In this document: in pieces, positions 59,053 to 64,000 of the stretch
How positions within the stretch are numbered: position 1 is the first letter of the stretch
Layout: each line of letters starts with the position of its first letter
Source: Phytomonospora endophytica
GTDB taxonomy: Bacteria; Actinomycetota; Actinomycetes; Mycobacteriales; Micromonosporaceae
DNA length: 64,000 nt
Direction: 5' to 3'
NCBI RefSeq assembly: GCF_014202425.1
Contig: NZ_JACHGT010000025.1
Coordinates: forward strand, 11,883-75,882
Made by a program: the position numbers and the translations under genes
Notes under the pieces: model-generated
What the model saw: only the letters and a program-made list of their open reading frames with translations
Database searches by the model: none
Told to the model about the DNA's origin: nothing

Positions 59053-59991
59053 GTGACCACCACCCCTCGCGCGCTTCTCGCGGCGTTCACCGCCGCGACC
59101 GTCCTCGCCGCCCTGGCCGCCTGCTCGCCCGGCGGTCGCGTCGATCCCGGTCCGTCGGGCTCGGCGTCCCGGCCGGCAGGGGGGCTCCCCGGCCGGGTCT
59201 TCTATCTGGGTTCGCCGGAGGACTTCTCCTCGACTTCGCTGCACGAGTTCAGCGGCGGGAAGGGGGTCGAGACCGTCGAGGTCGACTACGCCACGGGCTG
59301 GTCCTCGCTGAACGTGTCCAACGACGGTTCGCTCGTCTCCTATGTGAGCGTGGACGGTCAGTTCGACGTGGTGGACAACGAGATCGGCGGGGAGCCCTGG
59401 GGTGTGGCCGCCGGCGCCGATCCCTATTGCGTGGAACCGGTGTGGAGCCCGCAAGGCGTTCTCCTCTACGGGATGGGCGGCGTCTCCGGTCCGTCGACGG
59501 TCCGTGTCGTCCCGCCCGGCGCGAGTCGCCCCGAGGAGAAGGGCGCGGCCGTCAGCTGCCACTACCGTTACTCGGCCGACGGCACGAAGATCATGGCGGG
59601 CGCGCTCGGCGAGGGCGCGGCGACGGTCATGGACGCCGACCTGACCGGCGAGCGGGACGTCACGTTCGAGATCCCGGGCCGCGAGGTGACCGATCTGGTC
59701 GACGTCGGCCCGGGGGCGCGACGGTTCTGCGTGTCGACGGTCGGGGCGGGCGAGCCGGTCGGCGATGTCACGCGGGCGATCCAGTGCGACACGGTGATCG
59801 ACGCGGCGACCGGTCAGGCCGTGCCGCTGCCACTCGACGGGGTGACGGCCGTGCGCTTCACCGCCGACGGCTCGATGCTGCTGCGCACCGAGGGGACGCT
59901 CACGCTGATCGGCGCCTCCGGGGAGGTCGTGGCCACCGTCGATGAACCGGCCGCCTACGCCGGCTACTCGCTGCTGGCGTACATCCCTTAG
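59053..59991 (+). CDS. Lipoprotein with beta-propeller-like repeats
   Basis: A 312-aa putative lipoprotein: signal with lipobox LAAC, lipidated Cys24. The mature part has repeats of the form WSSLNVSNDGSLVSYVS, EPVWSPQGVLLYG, RYSADGTKIMAG and VRFTADGSMLLRT, typical of WD40/TolB-like propellers. GTG at 59053; the upstream in-frame ORF lacks a signal and is not chosen. Extracytoplasmic binding role unknown. Confidence 0.75.
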   Translation: MTTTPRALLAAFTAATVLAALAACSPGGRVDPGPSGSASRPAGGLPGRVFYLGSPEDFSSTSLHEFSGGKGVETVEVDYATGWSSLNVSNDGSLVSYVSVDGQFDVVDNEIGGEPWGVAAGADPYCVEPVWSPQGVLLYGMGGVSGPSTVRVVPPGASRPEEKGAAVSCHYRYSADGTKIMAGALGEGAATVMDADLTGERDVTFEIPGREVTDLVDVGPGARRFCVSTVGAGEPVGDVTRAIQCDTVIDAATGQAVPLPLDGVTAVRFTADGSMLLRTEGTLTLIGASGEVVATVDEPAAYAGYSLLAYIP

Positions 59992-60001
59992 ACGCCGGGA
60001 A

Positions 60002-60039
60002 GGCGGGCACGTTCCTGGTGGGTCGGGAACGTGCCCGCC
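60002..60039. terminator. Bidirectional hairpin terminator
   Basis: A perfect 14-bp stem GGCGGGCACGTTCC (60002-60015) with its complement at 60026-60039 and a 10-nt loop, between the convergent lipoprotein and chitinase genes. Confidence 0.85.
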
Positions 60040-60092
60040 GGGGATGGAACCTCGCGCCTGGAAGGGATCAGGCGGCGGTCCCCGTCACGGGG

Positions 60093-62465
60093 TCAGCATG
60101 CGCCGAGGTCGGCCCACACTCCCCACTGTCCGGTCGTGCCGGGTTCTTCGCCCTGAGTCCACCACTTCGCGCGCCAGTTGTGTCCTTTGTGGGACACCAG
60201 GTTGCCGCCGTTGTAGACCTTCGTCGCCAGCCACGCGGGGTTGGCGCAGGGTCCGGCGGTCGGCGAGGTCGTCGGCGAGGTGGTCGGTGAGACCGTCGGC
60301 GACGTCGTCGGCGAACCGGTGGGATCGGTCGGGTTGGGCCCGGTGCCGGTGCCGCGCGGGTGGTCCACCGAGAGCCGGTAGGACTTGCCGCCGAAGGTGA
60401 GCTTGTAGTTCGAGGGCGAGGAGATCGGCAGCCGGTAGACGATCTTCACCGCGGCCGAGGCACCCGGCGCGATGTTCTGCCAGCTGGGGATGGTCATCTT
60501 GGCGTGCTGGAAGTCGCCTTTCAGTCCACCGTTGTTGTTGCCGCCGGTATGGCCGCAAGGGCCGTTGGTCAGCGTCCAGCCCGACTGCTGCGACATGTCG
60601 CAGGGCGCGGTCGTGGCGTAGTCGAACTCCAGGGTCGCGCCACCGGGGATGGTGGTCGTGGAGTTGTTGGTGATCTTCATTTCGGGGTTGATCGGGTAGT
60701 TCGCGTCGCCGACGGCGTAGCCGCTCAAGGTCACGTTGACGTTGAGCTGTTCGGTCGGCATGGGGCCGTTGGCCTTGAGGTTGCCGTAGGGGCCGGCGTT
60801 GTTGAGCTTGTTGTAGAGGGCCGACACGAGCGTGTCGCCCATCTCCCACTGGCCCTTGGTGGAGTTGTAGCGGTAATCGCCCGACAGCTCCCAGAACATC
60901 ACGCCGCCCAGGCCCTTGGCCGCGATGAAGTCGGCCTTGGCGTTGATGGACTGTTCGTCCTCAGTGGACAGGAACACCTTCTTGGTGTTGTTCCACAGCC
61001 ACGGCGCCACCAGCGTGGAGGAGTAGTTGCGCACGTAGTCGCCGGTGACGCGGTCGGCGGGGTCGTTGACCGGGTCGAGGCCGTAGTCGTCGAGGTAGTC
61101 GGGGGTGATGCCGTCTTCGAGGTTCTTGGCGTGCCACATGGGGTTGGCGCCCGAGGGGACCTCACGGCCGGTGGTGTCGTCGTCGTGCCAGAGGTTGTCG
61201 ATGCCGATCGCGCCGTCTCCACAGGGGACGGTCGAGCCGACGTCACTGCCGGTGCCCGGTGGACACTTGGTCTGGTCGGCCAGCGAGGAACTCCCCCACA
61301 GACCGTTGGTGCCGCCGGTGACGTTCTGCCAGCCGCGCGTGTAGAACGGGACGCCGATGTTGATCCGCCCGGCCGGCATCGAGCCTCTGAAGTAGTGATA
61401 GGCCCAGTCGGTGTTCAGATAGCCCTGGCCGTAGGTGCTGTACATGCTCCAGTGCTGCATCTCGGCGTCGGTGCCGTCGTCGTAGAGGGCGGCGTTCGGG
61501 CCGACGAACTTGTTCCACGAGCCGTGCAGGTCGTAGGTCATCAGGTTGGCGTAGTCGAGGTACTGCGTCACCTGGTAGGACTCGCTCCCGCGCAGGATCC
61601 AGCCGGAGGCCGAGACCGCGGCGGTGGACATGTAGTACTGCCCGTCGGCGGCCGAGGCGGCGTTGAGCTTCTCCCGGAGGGTGCGCATCAGGTTGACGTA
61701 GCCGGCCATCAGGCGGGCCCGGCGGGGCTCGGCGAAGGTGAAGTCGAGCGGGTTGCCGGCGTGGGGCGCGCTGGTGGCGTACTCGTAGTCGATGTCGACG
61801 CCGTCGAAGCCGTACTTGCGGATGAAGGTGACCACCGAGTCGGCGAAGGTGTTGATCTTCGCCTGGTCGTCGGCGAGCGTGTAGAAGCCGCCGTTGTTGA
61901 CGCGGGTCCCGTTGTCGTCGAAGTAGCCGCCGGACTCGGCCCAGCCGCCGACCGAGATGAGCGTCTTGACGTTCGGGTTGGCCTTCTTGTACTTGGTCAG
62001 CAGGTTGAAGTGGCCCTTGTAGGACAGCGTCGGGTCCATCTCCGCGCCGGGCACGCCCGGCCAGGTCATCCCGGTGTGCGGGTTGTTCGGCCCGTCGGCG
62101 CCGACCGAGATCTTGTTGGCGCCGTCGATGTGGGCGAAGGCGTAGTTGAGGTGCGTGACCTTGCCCCACGGAATGTTGGGGACGAGATAGGTGGGCTGGT
62201 TGTTCGAGCCGTTGCGCCAGCTGGCGAAGTAGCCGATGACGCGGCGGTCGGGACCGCCCATCTTCTCGCGGCCGTCGGCATCGTAGACGTCGCAGTACGG
62301 GACGTTCACGCCGGTCTGCAGGAAGACGCCGTCGGGACGGCAGGCGGCGTGGTCCTCGGCGGACTGGGCGATGGTGGGGATGAAGATCCCCATGGCCACC
62401 GCCAGCGCGGCGACGACGACGCCGGTGATTAACGGCAGTGTGCGGATCTTGGGCCGGGTGCTCAT
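60093..62465 (-). CDS. Secreted GH18 chitinase with carbohydrate-binding modules
   Basis: A 790-aa enzyme: signal (about 1-36), GH18 catalytic domain with FDGVDIDYEY (catalytic Glu228), a cellulose/chitin-binding-like beta domain (VNVTLSGYAVGDANYPINPE to about 700), a Pro/Thr/Ser linker (PTTSPTVSPTTSPTTSPTAG) and a C-terminal CBM5/12 chitin-binding module (WLATKVYNGGNLVSHKGHNW). It cleaves chitin outside the cell. The ATG at 62465 has GGAGG at 5 bp. Partner of the GH20 enzyme. The linker is a likely O-mannosylation target. Confidence 0.93.
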   Translation of the reverse strand: MSTRPKIRTLPLITGVVVAALAVAMGIFIPTIAQSAEDHAACRPDGVFLQTGVNVPYCDVYDADGREKMGGPDRRVIGYFASWRNGSNNQPTYLVPNIPWGKVTHLNYAFAHIDGANKISVGADGPNNPHTGMTWPGVPGAEMDPTLSYKGHFNLLTKYKKANPNVKTLISVGGWAESGGYFDDNGTRVNNGGFYTLADDQAKINTFADSVVTFIRKYGFDGVDIDYEYATSAPHAGNPLDFTFAEPRRARLMAGYVNLMRTLREKLNAASAADGQYYMSTAAVSASGWILRGSESYQVTQYLDYANLMTYDLHGSWNKFVGPNAALYDDGTDAEMQHWSMYSTYGQGYLNTDWAYHYFRGSMPAGRINIGVPFYTRGWQNVTGGTNGLWGSSSLADQTKCPPGTGSDVGSTVPCGDGAIGIDNLWHDDDTTGREVPSGANPMWHAKNLEDGITPDYLDDYGLDPVNDPADRVTGDYVRNYSSTLVAPWLWNNTKKVFLSTEDEQSINAKADFIAAKGLGGVMFWELSGDYRYNSTKGQWEMGDTLVSALYNKLNNAGPYGNLKANGPMPTEQLNVNVTLSGYAVGDANYPINPEMKITNNSTTTIPGGATLEFDYATTAPCDMSQQSGWTLTNGPCGHTGGNNNGGLKGDFQHAKMTIPSWQNIAPGASAAVKIVYRLPISSPSNYKLTFGGKSYRLSVDHPRGTGTGPNPTDPTGSPTTSPTVSPTTSPTTSPTAGPCANPAWLATKVYNGGNLVSHKGHNWRAKWWTQGEEPGTTGQWGVWADLGAC

Positions 62466-62541
62466 GAGGTCCTCCGGGTGTGCGGCCTCTGCGGGGGTGG
62501 AGCCGGGTAGTGCCAAGGGGGAAGTAGTCAGGAACCTTAAC

Positions 62542-62567
62542 GGTTCGCTGTATTTACAGTTTGAACC
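62542..62567. promoter_or_regulatory. Nested inverted repeat upstream of the chitinase gene
   Basis: CTGTATTTACAG (62548-62559) is a perfect palindrome flanked by GGTTC (62542-62546) and GAACC (62563-62567). It lies 77 bp before the chitinase start, in AT-richer sequence, and may bind a regulator. Confidence 0.45.
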
Positions 62568-62770
62568 AGCGGACCGGACGGCGCAAGAACTTCACCGGAA
62601 CTGTCAGAGGCCCCCGCTATGGTCGGCCAAACGCTTAAAACAGCGACTGAGCACCGCCGACGCTCGCCGGCGACCTCTCGGCCCGGCCCGGGCGAGACGT
62701 ATCGAAGGCGGCATCCGGGTGAACTCCCGGCAAGCCCCTCGCGAGCGCGAAAATCCGACACTGTGACCTG

Positions 62771-62793
62771 CGATACGAAACGGTGCCGTATCG
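62771..62793 (+). promoter_or_regulatory. Inverted repeat upstream of the MFS gene
   Basis: CGATACG (62771-62777) and CGTATCG (62787-62793) with a 9-bp spacer; GTATCGAA recurs near 62851. Candidate operator for the transporter at 62866. The 400-bp gap between the chitinase and this gene holds no other gene. Confidence 0.4.
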
Positions 62794-62865
62794 GATTCCC
62801 CGGCGTAGTTTCGAGCACGCGCTAATTCTGAGACGAACCCGTATCGAAATCTTAAGGACACCCTG

Positions 62866-64000
62866 ATGTCATCCAACCCCGCCGGACCACCGTCCACGGA
62901 GGCCCCCATGGGCGGCCACCCCCGTCGGTGGGCGATCCTCGGCGTCCTGGTCGTGAGCCTGCTCGTCGTCGTGCTGGACAACACCGTCCTCAACGTGGCG
63001 ATGAAGACCATCTCCGATCCGGAGGCCGGCCTCGGCGCGAGCCAGAGCCAGCTCGCCTGGGCCATCAACTCCTACACCCTCGTCTTCGCCGGCCTGTTGT
63101 TCACCTTCGGCGTCCTCGGCGACCGCATCGGCCGCCGCAAGATGCTCGTCGCGGGCATGGCGATCTTCGGTCTCGCCTCGCTGATCTCGGCCTTCGCGAC
63201 CACCCCGGACCAGCTGATCTGGGCCCGCGCGGGCATGGGCATCGGCGCCGCCGGGATCCTGCCGGCCACCTTGTCGATCATTTCCAACGTCTTCGACCCG
63301 CGTGAGCGCGGCAAGGCGATCGGCCTGTGGGCCGGCGCGGTCGGCCTCGGCGCGGCCATCGGTCCCGTCCTGGGCGGCTTCCTGCTGGAGAACTTCTGGT
63401 GGGGCTCGGTCTTCCTGATCAACGTGCCGGTCGTCGTCATCGGGCTCATCGCGATCTTCGCGCTGGTGCCGGAGTCGAAGGACCCGAAGCCGTCGAAGCT
63501 CGACGTGGTCGGCGTGCTCATGTCGATCGTCGGCCTGACCCTGCTGACCTACGGCATCATCGAGGGCGGCGACAGCGGCGACTGGGGCCAGTTCACCGTG
63601 TGGGGCAGCCTCGCCGGCGCCGTCGTGGTGCTGACCGCCTTCGTGCTCTACGAGCGGCGCATCCCGAACCCGGCGCTGGACGTCTCGCTCTTCCGCAACC
63701 GGACCTTCTCCGGCGCGACGGCGACGATCGGCCTGGTGTTCTTCGCGGCCATGGGCCTGATGTTCTTCTTCGCCTTCTACCTGCAGGCCGTGCACGCGCT
63801 CAGCCCGATCCAGACGGGTCTGCTCTTCGTGCCCTTCGCCGCCGCGCAGCTGATCTTCGCGCCGCGCAGCGCCGCGATGGTCAAGAAGTACGGCGGACGC
63901 GCCGTCTCGGCGACCGGCATGGCGATCGTGACCGCGTCGTTCCTGGTCTACCTGACCTTCGACGAGAACACCCCGATGTGGCTGGTCGGCGTGATGTTCT
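62866..64000 (+). CDS. MFS drug transporter (DHA2), truncated by the window
   Basis: 378 codons of a DHA2-type major facilitator are visible. Helix 1 with VLDNTVLNVAMKTI (motif D1-like), motif A FGVLGDRIGRRKMLVAG, motif C GLGAAIGPVLGGFLL. About 11 of the expected 14 helices are seen before the end of the window. Likely exports a drug or metabolite. The ATG follows AAGGA. Confidence 0.88.
   Translation, partial: MSSNPAGPPSTEAPMGGHPRRWAILGVLVVSLLVVVLDNTVLNVAMKTISDPEAGLGASQSQLAWAINSYTLVFAGLLFTFGVLGDRIGRRKMLVAGMAIFGLASLISAFATTPDQLIWARAGMGIGAAGILPATLSIISNVFDPRERGKAIGLWAGAVGLGAAIGPVLGGFLLENFWWGSVFLINVPVVVIGLIAIFALVPESKDPKPSKLDVVGVLMSIVGLTLLTYGIIEGGDSGDWGQFTVWGSLAGAVVVLTAFVLYERRIPNPALDVSLFRNRTFSGATATIGLVFFAAMGLMFFFAFYLQAVHALSPIQTGLLFVPFAAAQLIFAPRSAAMVKKYGGRAVSATGMAIVTASFLVYLTFDENTPMWLVGVMF

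Noticed and set aside
60360-62432. 690-codon open frame antisense to the chitinase
   Set aside because: Val/Gly/Arg-rich shadow of a clear GH18 gene.

Overview
The window is high-GC DNA with strong third-position G/C bias, many GTG/TTG starts, abundant TetR/MarR/ECF regulators, XRE-DUF397 and ABC-F genes, tandem subtilisin-like proteases and a mycothiol-type isomerase fold. This points to a filamentous or otherwise complex actinomycete (Glycomycetales/Micromonosporales-like; I cannot fix the genus). Part of the window follows a core actinobacterial order also seen in Mycobacterium tuberculosis Rv0991c-Rv1003: pmt/rsmI near 20-22.5 kb, then sepX/glpR, rimJ, glp (moeA), galU, 5-FCL and the FmdB-type chaperone gene ruc at 27.3-36.6 kb. 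Foreign genes sit between them: a GH31 glycosidase with a LacI-type operator, a GGDEF protein, and several regulator-target pairs.

Layout. 0-2.1 kb: tandem non-coding repeats, a SAV_915-like gene and a LuxR/TrmB-type regulator divergent from a 1221-aa secreted subtilase (2.2-5.9 kb). 6-10.6 kb: a hypothetical, an orphan ClpX-type zinc finger, an atypical P450 divergent from a long TetR, a polyprenol-phosphate mannose synthase and a methyltransferase. 10.6-17.2 kb: ECF41 sigma factor with its SDR partner under an ECF41-type promoter, a peptidase S51 homologue, and divergent regulator-enzyme pairs (TetR/hydrolase, MarR/VOC) with clear palindromic operators, plus a NUDIX gene and an MFS remnant. 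17.2-20.1 kb: an accessory patch with two coupled small proteins, an XRE-DUF5753/DUF397 pair and tRNA-Ala(CGC). 20.1-25.4 kb: pmt, rsmI, a VIT-family protein, a TetR/membrane-protein pair and a MarR regulator. 25.4-27.3 kb: a small conserved gene and a frameshifted FAD monooxygenase.

27.3-39.3 kb: sepX, GH31, rimJ, glp, galU, GGDEF sensor, 5-FCL, CIRCE-controlled ruc, GNAT and an ABC-F protein whose promoter is flanked by two operators. 39.4-47.8 kb: two conserved genes, a baeRF3 protein, a tandem pair of membrane-protein paralogues (one frameshifted), an HxlR/MFS pair with twin operators, a GNAT, and csoR with a His/Met-rich secreted protein. 47.8-50.2 kb: a c-di-AMP (ydaO-type) riboswitch in front of the first of two NlpC/P60 hydrolase paralogues. 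50.2-53.2 kb: a bacterial PARG-type gene, a Cys-rich protein, a fragment repeating the PARG gene's 3' end, and an MDMPI-like protein. 53.2-64 kb: GH20 hexosaminidase, a second large subtilase, a lipoprotein, a multidomain GH18 chitinase and the start of a DHA2 MFS transporter.

Functional links. Polyprenol-phosphate mannose synthase (9.1 kb) supplies the donor for Pmt O-mannosylation (20.1 kb) of exported proteins, which are numerous here. GH18 and GH20 form a chitin to GlcNAc route. SepX and Glp are partner division proteins. Two nucleotide second messengers appear: c-di-GMP synthesis (GGDEF) and c-di-AMP sensing (riboswitch on cell-wall hydrolases). No complete new multi-gene defence or biosynthetic system was recognised. 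The most unusual signals are promoter/operator architectures, the duplicated PARG gene tail, two clean frameshifts and the atypical P450 with its zinc-finger neighbour.
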